This document shows, one piece after another, positions 50,953 through 61,247 of a stretch of DNA of 64,000 nt. Under the pieces are notes generated by a model. That model did not search any database and was not told where the DNA came from. It worked only from the letters and a program-made list of their open reading frames with translations. The position numbers and the translations under genes are program-made. The DNA is from Artocarpus heterophyllus (taxonomy: Eukaryota; Streptophyta; Magnoliopsida; Rosales; Moraceae): positions 28,536,938-28,600,937 of the forward strand of contig CM046350.1 of the NCBI GenBank assembly GCA_025403435.1, given 5' to 3'. Each line of letters opens with the position of its first letter. The stretch's first letter is position 1.

Positions 50953-52109
50953 AACTTAGCTACACAAGCTTCGTAATTCTATAAAGTTCGAGAGTGCAGC
51001 TCCAAGCTTTTAGTGGAGTAGCGTTGGAGTTGATAATTGTGAAATGTATATCTGGGATATTGGGTTTCGTAATTATCATGAGCTTGAACTTTATAGGTCC
51101 ATTTTGGTCCCCTTTGCTAGCTCACAAAATCTTGTAACGATACGGCGTGCTTTTCCAATAATTGGTGACTTATGTCAGATTTATCAGATTGGTTTAAAAT
51201 TTATAAGAATCAAATAATTCATGTCGGTTTATCGGTTGAATTAATTATGTAAGAAATTAGTTCAAGATGAACCTGTTGAATTATTGCATTCGGATAATTC
51301 TTGTCTGTTTATCGGTTGTTTTAATTTTGGACAATTAAAACAAGATAAACTTGTAGAATTATTGTGAATTGATTTATTTTCTTAGAGATTATCTTGATAA
51401 AGTTTGTTTTGATTAGATATCTTTTCTATTGGGCTATTTGAATCAAAACTGAGACTTTATCCTTTAGAATCTCGGGTGGAAAATAAAAGATTCGCGAAGA
51501 TTTTTTCTCGACAATTCGGCCTGCCGGATGATGTGTTTAGCCTGCCATAATGGCCTGTTCGGCCTCCCTATCAGAAAGTTCGGCCTGCCGACCGACGACA
51601 GTTAAGAGTACGCGTTTTCACGCGGATCTTATCAGATATTGATCCGAACTTGATTTTGTTTCGATTTTTTGAGACCTAATCTGATATGGACTGACCGTAG
51701 GACCAATAGGTATAAAAAGGGAGTGAGTCTAATGGTTTACTCAGATCAATTTGAGAGATTAAGAGTGATACTCTTCTAGTGAGCATCAAAAAACTCCCTG
51801 AGAGCTTTTGTTCACAAATCACGAACACTAGCTTTGGGTTCTCTCTATTGGTTGGAAGGAGAGTCACCGGTGGAAGAGCTGTACGTGTGAGCCCACACTC
51901 ACTCCGGTTGTGGATAGAGAATAGCAAAGAAGACCAGTTGGTTGAGGTTCTTCTGGAACGTTACTTCTCTACACAGGTAGCGGAGGTTCTTCGGCACACT
52001 GAGGTTAGTAAGATCTGTCTAATTTATACATATAACATGTCAAACTTGTATTTTGGAAAATACTCTGATGAAAATTTTTAAAATTCTGCTGCGCACTTTG
52101 TTTCCAACA
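50953..52109 (+). repeat. LTR4: 3'-terminal part of an X-type LTR
   Basis: It begins AACTTAGCTACACAAG, which aligns to LTR1 at 34508, and runs 1157 bp to TTTCCAACA. The corresponding LTR1 part is 1156 bp. X-type markers match LTR1: the GCCGGATGATGTG segment, CATCAAAAAACTC, and the end AAATTTTTAAAATT. A TATA box lies at 51711-51718. Immediately followed by the tccta target duplication. Confidence 0.93.
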
Positions 52110-52114
52110 TCCTA

Positions 52115-55100
52115 GAGGTGATAGATCTTACCCAAATACACAAGCATATTCTCTCGAGTCTTTCTTAGGTACTTGAAAATATATTTGTCCATAACCTAGT
52201 GGTTCGATCCTAGATCTGACTGAATCAACTTGCTATCTATATCGTATAACAAATATCCGGTCGTGTGCAAAGTATAGCATACATGAGACTACCCACTGTC
52301 ATAGCATAAGGCATTTTCTTTATGTATTCTCTTTCTTCATTAGACTTTGATGAGTCTTTCTTAAAAAGAGTAATTCCAAACCCAGATAGTTGCCCACCTT
52401 TCCTGGAATTCTACATTGCATACTTGTTGAGAATTTTATCTATGTATGTAGCTTGGGATAAAGCTATCATTTTGTTCTTCCTATCCTGAAAGATCTAGAC
52501 ACCAAGAACATAATTAGCTTCACCCAAGTCTTTCATGTCAAACTACTTGGTCAACCATAATTTGACCGATAACAATGCCCCAATGTCATTGCCAATTAGC
52601 AGTAAAAAAATCACCTTCCCATCCTTAATGTATTTATAAACACATGGCTTGTTCATGTTTTGTTCAAACTCATAAGCCTTGATCACCTGATCAAATCTTA
52701 TGTTCCAAGAATGGGAAACCTGCTTAAGTCCATAAATTGACTTTAGCAACTTATATACCTTACCCTCTTGACCTTAGCCTGAAACCCTTCTGGCTCCATC
52801 ATATATATGGAATAATCAAGATAGCCATTCAAAAAGGCCGTCTTGACATCCATTTGCCAAATCTTGTAGTTGAAAACGGTAGCTATGGATAAGATAATAC
52901 AAATGGACTTAAGAAAGGCTAGAGGTGAAAAGGTTTCCTTATAATTGATTCCTTTCTTTTGCATGTATCCTTTAGCTCCAGTCTAGCCTAATAGGTTTTG
53001 ACTTTCCTATCTGCTCCTCTCTTTCTCTTATAGATCCACTTACACCCTATGGGTTTTACCCCTTTAGCAAGATCTACAAGTTCCTAGATTCGATTAGTCT
53101 CCATAGACTTCATCTCAGTGTTTATGACTTCTATCCAGAGCTTTGAATCAACATCCTCCATAGCCTCTGCATAAGTGTAAGGATCCCTGTTATGTTCAAC
53201 TGGTTCAACTAATTAGGTTTCACCATTAAACATATACCTCTTGGGTTGACGCACGATCCTCTCACCGCGTCGAAGCCCCTTAAGTTGTTGTTTGATTGGT
53301 TTTTCTACATGATTGTATTGGTTTCAACCAAAACCCCTGGAGTGATTGAATCACTCACTAAGTCCTCGAGTACCACTGTACTTCAAGGATTAAAGTTGTT
53401 CATGTAGCTTTCCTTAAGGATTGCTGCATTCATTGAAACCACGACTTTATTTCTTTTGGGTTATAGAAATGACCCCCTTTAGTCTCTTTTGGATATCCTA
53501 AAAGCACACAAACTTCTGAACGTGCTTCCAACTTGTTCACTTCCTTAACAAGGCATGAGCCAGATATCCCCATATACAAATATGGTTTAAAGATGTCTTT
53601 CTACCCATCCATAACTCATGAGGAGTTTAAGGAACTTATTTTGAAGGCATATTGTTCAAAAGATAACATGCAGCTTGTAGTGCATATCCCCAAAAGGATA
53701 AAGGTAATGTTGAATAACTCATCATGGATCCCCAAAAGGATAAAGGTAATGTTGAATAACTCATCATGGACCTAACCATATCCAACAAAGTCCTATTCAT
53801 TCTTTTAGCTATGCCATTCTGTTGCGGAGTGCTCAGCGCAGTCAAATGAGATAAAATCCCATTCTCTAGTAAGTGTCCGAAGAATTCATCGGAGATGTAT
53901 TCTCTACCTCGAACAAATCAAAGTGCCTTTATGGATTTACCTAATTGCTTTTCCGCTTTAGCCTGAAACTCCCTAAACTTGTCAAAAGTTTCACTTTTTT
54001 AATGTATTAGGTAAAAATACCCATATCTTGAGCAATCATCAACAAAAGTGATAAAGTACTCATACCCTATTCAAGCCAATATGGCCTAATCACAAATGTC
54101 AAAGATAAGTCTTATGAGAGTGAGAAGTCTTAAGTCTTTTAGAGTTATTATCATTAACCTTAGTGCTGAGCAACATGTCCATCTTGGGTTTGATAAAATA
54201 GAGATTGTTTTGAATCCATCCATCATAGATAAAAGATTTTTTTTTACAAATCACTACTTTATTATAAAAAGATACTGAATAAGAGTCTTTAAATAAACAA
54301 GCTATAGATATCAAATTCCTTTTAAGTCTAGGAACATAAAAATAGTCTTTCAAAACTAAAATCCTATAATTATCAAAACAAAGATAGATGTATCCCACTG
54401 CTTCAGTTAACACCAAGGTTCCATCGCCCATCTGTAACGTGATGTCCTCATGCAGTAGACTTCTCATTTCCTTGAACCCCTGTAGAGAAACACAAACATG
54501 ATTAGTTGCTTCAGAATCTATGACCCAAGTGCCACTTGATTCTTCAACTAAACAAGTTTTGATAACCAGAAGTTTACACTTACCTTCTCAAAAAGGATGT
54601 CCTTGCAATTCTTCTTATTGTGCCCAACTTTTCCACAAAAAAAGCACTTTAGCTTTTTCAGGTTCTTCTTTTTCTTTTTCTTATTCTTGCCATTTGCCGA
54701 AATAGAGGATTTCCTATTCTTAGCCCTCTGCTTTTTTCCATTCCCTGAGTAAAGATTGGAACTAGAAGCAGCCCCTAAGTTAGCCTCACCATCGGCAAGA
54801 GTTTCCCTGATTAGATTTTCAAACTCCTATAACTGCTTCATCAACACAATCAAAGTCATATCCTATTTATTACTTAAATTATATGAAGCTCTAAACAGAA
54901 TGAATTCCTTTGATAGAGTCTCAAAGACCATAGTCATCTGTGACTCAGCATCGATATCAACTCCATAGGTTTGAGCCTCAGCAAGGTAACCCATGACCAA
55001 CATTATATACTCCTTCACAAGAGTCCCTAGTCTTTGCTTGCAATTTAAGAGTTTCTGAAGAGCCCCTTGCCATTTTGTTAGGGTTTGGCCTCCAAGCATG

Positions 55101-55309
55101 TCTTTTAGGTTATTCAAGATTTACTTTGTAGTCTCATAATCTTCATGTTAAGCTTGCAGCATGTTATTCACGCTAACCATAACATAACAGTAGGCCTAAT
55201 TATTAGCATCTTTTCAGTGATCATACGGTTAGATTTGCTTGTCGTAGAATCCCCAGTAGGTTCGGAAAGACATGGTGTTGTTAGCATAAATTTCAATTTC
55301 TCAAAGGAA
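52115..55309 (-). pseudogene. Middle of Element 4 gag-pol (gag to reverse transcriptase)
   Basis: Read from 55309 down to 52115. Gag open pieces include 55117-54863. The zinc knuckle CX2CX4HX4C is intact at 54646-54605. The protease active site at 54518-54510 reads DSE instead of DSG. A GAG-pre-integrase region lies at 54467-54099 and integrase fragments at 53845-53636, including a 14-codon in-frame duplication. Reverse transcriptase pieces are at 52964-52743 and 52749-52543. An in-frame deletion of 21 bp near 52600 removes the catalytic YVDD box: the frame goes from FLL straight to LIGND. There are many stops and frameshifts. The gene continues at 34029 beyond the composite insertion. Confidence 0.9.
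53687..53770 (-). repeat. 42-bp in-frame tandem duplication in Element 4 integrase
   Basis: Units 53687-53728 and 53729-53770 are identical by eye and each encodes the MMSYSTLPLSFWG segment. Other copies have one unit. The near identity means the duplication is recent relative to the decay of the element. Confidence 0.93.
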
Positions 55310-55339
55310 CACTAGTAGAAATTATAGATTACACGACGG

Positions 55340-55855
55340 TTTAAAACCGTCATGGTATGCTTTCACGACGGTTTAAAAACCATCGTGTAATCGTCTGTCG
55401 TAGTACCAATGAGACTTTTTAAGATGGTTTTTTACCATCGTGGATTCCTTATTTTGGTGGGGTTATAGGATCTTAGGAAGAGGCTAAAATGATGGTTTTT
55501 ACTAAAAACGGTCGTGAAAAGCTAAGCTTACATGACGGTTTTAATGAAAACCATCATGTAAGGCCCCGAGGCTTCTACGACCGTTTTTGTAAAAACCATC
55601 GTGGAAGGCCTTTCATGATGTTTTTTACAAAAACTGTTGTGAAAGGCCTTCCACGACAGTTTTTCTTTCACGATGGTTTTTTAAAAAACCATCATGGAAG
55701 GCCTTTCACGATGGTTTTTTTAGAAATCGTCGTGGAAGCCCTTCACAACGGTTTTTTTAAAAACCATCGTGGAAGCCCTTTCACAATGGTTTTTATGAAA
55801 ACTGTTGTGGAAGACTCTTGTTTCACGACCGTTTAACTAAAAACCATCGTGAAAA
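55340..55855. repeat. Left palindrome cluster of the non-autonomous CACTA
   Basis: About 13 palindromes with arms CACGA(C/T)GGTTTTT and AAAAACC(A/G)TCGTG, many separated by GGAAGGCCTTT-like linkers. Arms carry compensatory-looking C/T variation. Confidence 0.9.
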
Positions 55856-55869
55856 AGTTGGTCTGAAGC

Positions 55870-56770
55870 TAAAAAAAAAAACCAGAATTTCTGGTTTCCC
55901 ACGGGATGAATGGTCCTGTGTTTTCACCATTAATACAATGACCTAACTTCATAATCACATAATTATATTGAACTATAAAATTTTGGCAAAATCATATACA
56001 TATTTACATTGTAAAGTCATATATTCTTTTCAAGCTTGCACAACAGTTGATGGATTTTTGGTGTCTAAGTCCATGCATGCTATCATGTGTGAGGTAAAGA
56101 AAGAAAAACAAAAAATAAATATAATTAACAAAAATAATAAAATAAAATTAATTAACTAAAAACACAAACACAAATATAAACGCACAGTCATAGAAGCTTT
56201 TCATCAAACATGTGGTGGCATTACAATAATACTTAGACATCACAAACATATAAAAGTAACCTATTTTCACACCAACATGCTAAATGTTGTTCAAAGTTCT
56301 TTCAAACACCAAATACAAATAACACATACTAAATGGCAAAGAACAAATTAATATAACTAATATTAAAACTAAAACTAAAGCTAAATAACACTAAAATAAC
56401 CAAATAATACTAAGTTTAGAACTAACAATAATGCTAGAACTAAAAGTAATGGTTTGAAATTTACTAACGGCGGTGGAGTCGGTGGAACGGCAAAGGACGA
56501 GTCGAACGATGGTGGAGTTGGTAGAATGTCAAGGGATGAGGATGAACGGTGGTGAATGGCATCGAGTTTGTTAGGTGGGTTGTGAAGAGAGTGATAGAGG
56601 AATGTCAAAGTCGGTGGAATGCCGTGGGAGTTGGTTTCGTCGGTGGCTAGGTCATGGGGGAGGAGTTAGAGAGAGAAAGGGGTTTAAGTTAGAGAAATTT
56701 CAAATAAATAGGGAAGGCCATATCATTGGCGTTGGATTAAATTTCAGTGGGATACTAAAATTTTGAACAT
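55870..56770. other. Core of the non-autonomous CACTA
   Basis: AT-rich with no convincing gene. Three imperfect direct repeats of a GTCGGTGGAA(C/T)GGCAAAGG-like segment lie between 56465 and 56640. The minus-strand frame there (56608-56381) lacks an ATG. Confidence 0.6.
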
Positions 56771-56777
56771 GTGGAAC

Positions 56778-57660
56778 ATTTCACGACGGTTTTTAATAAA
56801 AACCGTCGTGAAAGGTCTCCTTCCACGATAGTTTTTATAAAAACCATCGTGAAAGGCCTTCCACGACGGTTTTTACAAAAACTGTCATGAAAGGTCCTCA
56901 TGTTTGAAATTTTTAGTAGCCCGCTAAAATTTAATCTTTCATGAAGGTTAAATTTGGGCGGGAAACTAAAAATTTCAAACATACAAACCTTCCACGACGG
57001 TTTTTATAAAAACCGTCGTGAAAGGTTAAATTTGCCGACATACTAAAAATTTCAAATATGAGGACCTTCCACGACGGTTTTTGTAAAAACCGTCGTGAAT
57101 GGCCTTGTGGCTTCCACGATGGTTTTTGTAAAAACTATCGTGAAGGGCCTTTCATGACGCTTTTACAAAAACCGTTGTGGAAGGTCATCATGTTTAAAAT
57201 TTTTAGAATGTTTCCAAATTTAACCTTTCATGACGGTTTTTATAAAAACCATCGTGGAAGGTTTGTATGTTTGAAATTTTTAGTTTCCCGCCCAAATTCA
57301 ACCTTCGTGAAAGATTAAATTTTGACGGGCTACCAAAAATTTCAAACATGTAGAACCTTCCACGATGGTTTTTGTAAAAACCATCATGAAAGGTTTAATT
57401 AGGCAAGATACTAAAAATTTCAAACATCCAAACCTTCCACGATGGTTTTTATAAAAACTGTCGTGAAAGATTAAATTTTCTAAAGATTTTAAAACCTTCC
57501 ACGATGGTTTTTATAAAAACCATCGTGAAAGGTTTAATCTTACATGACGGTTTTTTAAAAAACCGTCATGGTAGCTCCCACCAATACCACGACGGTTTTC
57601 ATCTTCCCAAGCGAAACTCGTTGCATTTTTTTTTCCTTATTACGACAGTTTTTGAGAAAC
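56778..57660. repeat. Right palindrome cluster of the non-autonomous CACTA
   Basis: About a dozen of the same palindromes, alternating with a second AT-rich unit (AAATTTCAAACAT and its reverse). That second unit does not occur in the left cluster. Confidence 0.88.
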
Positions 57661-57703
57661 AGTCATTAAATAAAGGTCATATAATCTTGAATTTGTTGTA
57701 GTG

Positions 57704-57798
57704 GAAAGGATGATATTTAGGCTTCTTTTCCAATCATTGTAATTCTCCCTAGTTAACATTTTTTTATAGAGTATCCATGATAAAGCATTTTTAGGCAT
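57704..57798 (-). pseudogene. N terminus of Element 4 gag
   Basis: The start codon is at 57798-57796 and the region encodes the conserved gag N terminus. The CACTA insertion separates it from the rest of gag at 55309. Confidence 0.85.
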
Positions 57799-59314
57799 TT
57801 TAATCTACAATAAAGGTTCATATACCAAATATAAGCAAACATGCCACAACGGTTTAGTAAGATGACACAAACAGGTAAACATACAATTGTGCTTATATGT
57901 CAAAACCTTGAAAAAATCACAACCTTACAGTGATAATTGCCAACTTAGAATTCAACAAACTGCCCAAGGGAGACTTGCTAAATTCAATTAGGAACACGGA
58001 TCCCCTCCGATTAATATATGCCATTCAAGACCTATCTAATCTAGCAGTGTATTAATAATCATTTTTTTGCCATTAATTTCATTAATAGAGCTCCTAGGAG
58101 AGGTTAATAATAAAATTAATTTTGAATGTATAACCATCATTTCAACAATTTTATTTATGATTTGTAATCGTCACCTTGGGGTGTACAATGATAAACCATG
58201 TTAAAATAAATTATCTCTTTAAAGACTTCAACCCAGTACATGATAAAATGCCTTCCTAGGGGTCAGAACCATCATGTGTTACCTATGGGCCAATGATGGA
58301 GGCTATAGGCCCTCTCTTCGGAAAACCTCCCCCACTCAATATTTTGAAAGCCAAGGTTTTATGTTAACATACATGAACAATTTTTAATGAGCGGCACTCC
58401 CTATTCTACAATGGCATGTTATCAATATATATGGAAAATCATATTATAATGTTGACAAGCAATGCAACATCGAAAACCACAAGCAAAATACTAAATAAAT
58501 AGCCGTAATATAATGGTTCCATTCTAGAGAAAAGAAAATAAAGATTACAAAAAATCAATCAAAATATATTATCGATTTTTCATCTTGTATCTTTAAGTTG
58601 TATCCTTCTTCATGTAGTATTTATCTTGAATTTTTCAATCCTTCATATATCAAAAGTTTTATTTTTTAGTCATCATAAAATTTCATGTTTTTTAGAATTG
58701 TCTTAAAAATAAAGTAAAAAACTACACTAAAAAATGCACCTTTTTTGAAAAAATGTTCTGCCTCGCTGCCGGCCTACTAAACTAGAAGTTCGGCTACCAA
58801 TCTACGACTATCGACCTACCAAACTGATGGGCTCGGCCTACCGATGAGATGAACCAACATTTTTTGAGAAAATAGCTTTTAAGCTATTTTTAAATCTTAT
58901 TTTTAACAATTCAAAAACTAAAAAATTTATAAACATAGAAAAAAGGCCACTCCTATTATTTTAATTACAAAATTTTACAAATTTAAAATGAAAATAATAA
59001 TTCCTAGACAGTGGTGATATACCGCCATCTAATTATATGAGAAGCCTAAATACACATTCTAACCTCTAAGGAACTATAATCGACACAAATTAATTGATTA
59101 ATAAATAATTAAATAAAAATTTAATAAACCATAAATAATTAATAAACATTCACTGTATAATCTCATGACAACATTTAATTATATAAAAACCCTAAAGTGC
59201 CAACTCTCTAAAAAATTAAATTCAAGTATAGGAGAGAATAAGGCCACATAATTCATGTATATAGCTTAATCACGAACCAAAAAATCAATGTAAAAGCCAA
59301 GCACTGATATCAAT
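57799..59314 (-). other. Leader and primer site of Element 4
   Basis: Minus-strand untranslated leader. The primer site at 59312-59301 reads TGATATCAGTGC, two changes from the standard. The GC-rich motif array position (about 58760-58850) holds only a few decayed copies such as TCGGCCTACCGA. Confidence 0.8.
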
Positions 59315-61242
59315 TGTTGGAAAACAAGTACGCAGTGGAATTTTAAAATTTTAAATCAGAGTCCTATCCAAAACACAAGTTTGACATGCTAAATATATAA
59401 TTAATGATAGATCTTACTAACCTCTTTTGTACACCAAAGCGGGCTCGAATCCATGTAGAGAAGAATGTTTCAGAAGTGCCTCAGCTAACTGGTTCGTCCT
59501 TGTTATTCTCTATCTACAATCATAGTGTGGTGGTCACACCTCATCTAGCTTTTTCTCCAGTGACTCTCCTTCCAACAATTTGAGAAGAATTAGAGCTAAG
59601 CTTCTTGATATTGAATAATAACTCTCAGGGAGTTTTCAAGTTTCTCAAACTAGAGCACTCACTCTTTGCTTTTCAAATGATCTGAATAAGTAAGAAAACT
59701 CCCCCTATTCATGGTGATTGAATTTAGGGTTAAACATTATTAGATTAGGCCTCAAAATTCGACTCTGGATCAAATTCTTATGAACAATGCAGTGAAACGA
59801 GTTTGTTGATATAACTGTCACGATCGACTGTGCTGTCATGATCTAGAAGTTTGAATTAAATTCAAAATTCCTCAAGCTTTTCTGATTGATCCAATCTCAA
59901 CTACTTTGATAAATCCTATCTTATTTGACCTAGTTATCCTTTATAGAGCCTCAATCTTAATTCAAATAATCGAATCAGAAAATTATCGGATTAAAATAGT
60001 CATATATAGATACACCTATACAAATAAAATATTATCCAAATAATTCTTGAATGAATTTACAAAATTAGTTCAACCCGATAAATTAATATGAATTATTAAA
60101 TCCAATTAACTCAAATTTTAGTCAATCTAATAATTTAACGTAAGTTACTTATAAGTGGGAAAAACACGCCGTATTGTTACAAGATTTATAATAAGATAGC
60201 AAAGGGAACCCGATGGACATATATAGATCAAGCTCTTATAATTATAGGATACAATATCCTTGATATGTATTTTACAATTATCAACTCTAACGCTGCTCCA
60301 CTAAAAGCTTAGAGTTGCACTCTCGAATTATATAAAATTATGAAGTTTCAATAAGCTAACCATCCATGACATATCATAATATGCTACATCCTCGTAGGAT
60401 ATTCATAATTGGCTTAAGATAAATTCTGTTTTACCTTTTTGATTATTTTTTATCTTATATTCCATTATTACACCATTGGAATACTTACTACCCATAGGTA
60501 GTATACTATTCGGTTACATTTATATATCCAAATGGTTGAGCGCTCTAACCTTCCAATTACAAGATAATGCATGTAAGAGAATATCATTAACTTTACAAAA
60601 AGAGCTATGGATTCTATATCTATGATTAATAAGTCTAAATGAATAAAGACTCATGTCTCTAATGTACTAGTATGCATACCATCATTAGGTCAGGATTTCC
60701 CCTTTTGATACATTAAAAGACATAAGTCAAGAATACGGGCCCATTAGTCATTTTAAGATTAAGACACAACACATATGATTGTATAAAATGAATTGATTTG
60801 CACAAGTAGAATTATTAACCAAATAAATTCAACTTTTATGTTCTGATCCAATACATCGTCACCTATAACATTGCAGCAATGTTTTCACTCGTAGAGTCTC
60901 ACTTCGATGACCAAGACAACCCATCTCCCATTAGGGATGTAGACAACATAACAATCTTAGCATGAATAAAGTGCCCAACTTTATTCCCTCAATTGTGGAT
61001 CTTATGCTTTAGACCATCACTTTTAAGATTCATGTCTTTCGCATAATCTCTCCATCATATGTATGATTGTTAAAGGTTTAGACCGATAGCCTCAGACTTT
61101 TGTTTGCTTATCATACATTGAACTAGAAATAGACATAAAGAGGACAACATTTTTTATATGAATGATAAATAAATTCTTTATTTAGAAAATATCTCCAAAA
61201 ACATATTACAATATTTTACTCCTTAGGGCACTATGTCTAACA
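59315..61242 (-). repeat. 5' LTR of Element 4
   Basis: On the minus strand it begins TGTTAGACATAGTGCCC and ends TTTTCCAACA. It pairs with 31608-33530. At the motif-array position it has a CACGATCGACTGTG segment (about 59818-59832) instead of CGGCCTGCCGA copies. Confidence 0.92.
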
Positions 61243-61247
61243 TGGAC

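Larger units (their letters stand above)
34030..52109 (+). mobile_element. Composite copia array X/Y: LTR-A-LTR-B-LTR-partial LTR
   Basis: Perfect 5-bp target-site duplications (tccta at 34025-34029 and 52110-52114) flank the whole 18-kb block, so it entered Element 4 at one site. Inside are LTR1 (34030-35663), gag-pol A, LTR2 (41254-43289), gag-pol B, LTR3 (48918-50952) and a 3'-terminal LTR4 fragment (50953-52109). LTR1 and LTR4 share variants absent from LTR2 and LTR3, for example GAGCATCAAAAAACTC against GAGCATCTGAAAACTC. This supports an outer element X with a second element Y nested in its 3' LTR. Confidence 0.9.
55310..57703. mobile_element. Non-autonomous CACTA element, 2394 bp, in Element 4 gag
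   Basis: Termini CACTAGTAGAAATTATAGAT and, reading inward from the right, CACTACAACAAATTCAAGAT match at 15 of 20. Perfect 3-bp target-site duplications gaa flank it (55307-55309 and 57704-57706). Both subterminal regions (55340-55855 and 56778-57660) are packed with more than 20 palindromes of about 28 bp. The core (about 55870-56770) has no transposase frame. The two halves of Element 4 gag join exactly when it is removed. It presumably depended on a TNP2-type enzyme such as the one encoded at 30192-63042. Confidence 0.93.
31608..61242 (-). mobile_element. Element 4: Ty1/copia element, minus strand, itself invaded
   Basis: LTRs at 59315-61242 (5') and 31608-33530 (3') have about the same length (1928 and 1923 bp). 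Flanks tgaac (31603-31607) and tggac (61243-61247) match at 4 of 5 bases. Internal gag-pol pieces on the minus strand lie at 57798-57704, 55309-52115 and 34029-33545; the gaps are the non-autonomous CACTA and the X/Y composite. Its own sequence adds up to about 9.1 kb. It belongs to the Element 1 lineage, but its LTR is a distinct subtype lacking the GC-rich motif array. Confidence 0.92.

Noticed and set aside
34030..52109. Simple reading as two independent adjacent insertions or a tandem assembly duplication
   Set aside because: A single tccta duplication surrounds the block, A and B differ by many private changes, and LTR types alternate in a way that adjacent insertions do not explain. Assembly error cannot be fully excluded without reads.
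55489..55836. 115-codon frame with repeated DGF/KNH segments
   Set aside because: It is a readthrough of the CACTA palindrome repeats, as are 57058-57318 and 56982-56755. The periodic peptide reflects the DNA repeat, not a gene.
55968..56159. 63-codon plus-strand frame in the CACTA core
   Set aside because: Low-complexity Lys/Asn/Ile C-terminal half from AT-rich DNA, with no recognisable domain.
55340..57660. Regular palindromic repeats that could look like a CRISPR array
   Set aside because: Repeats are palindromes within CACTA terminal regions, spacers are irregular or absent, and the context is a plant transposon.
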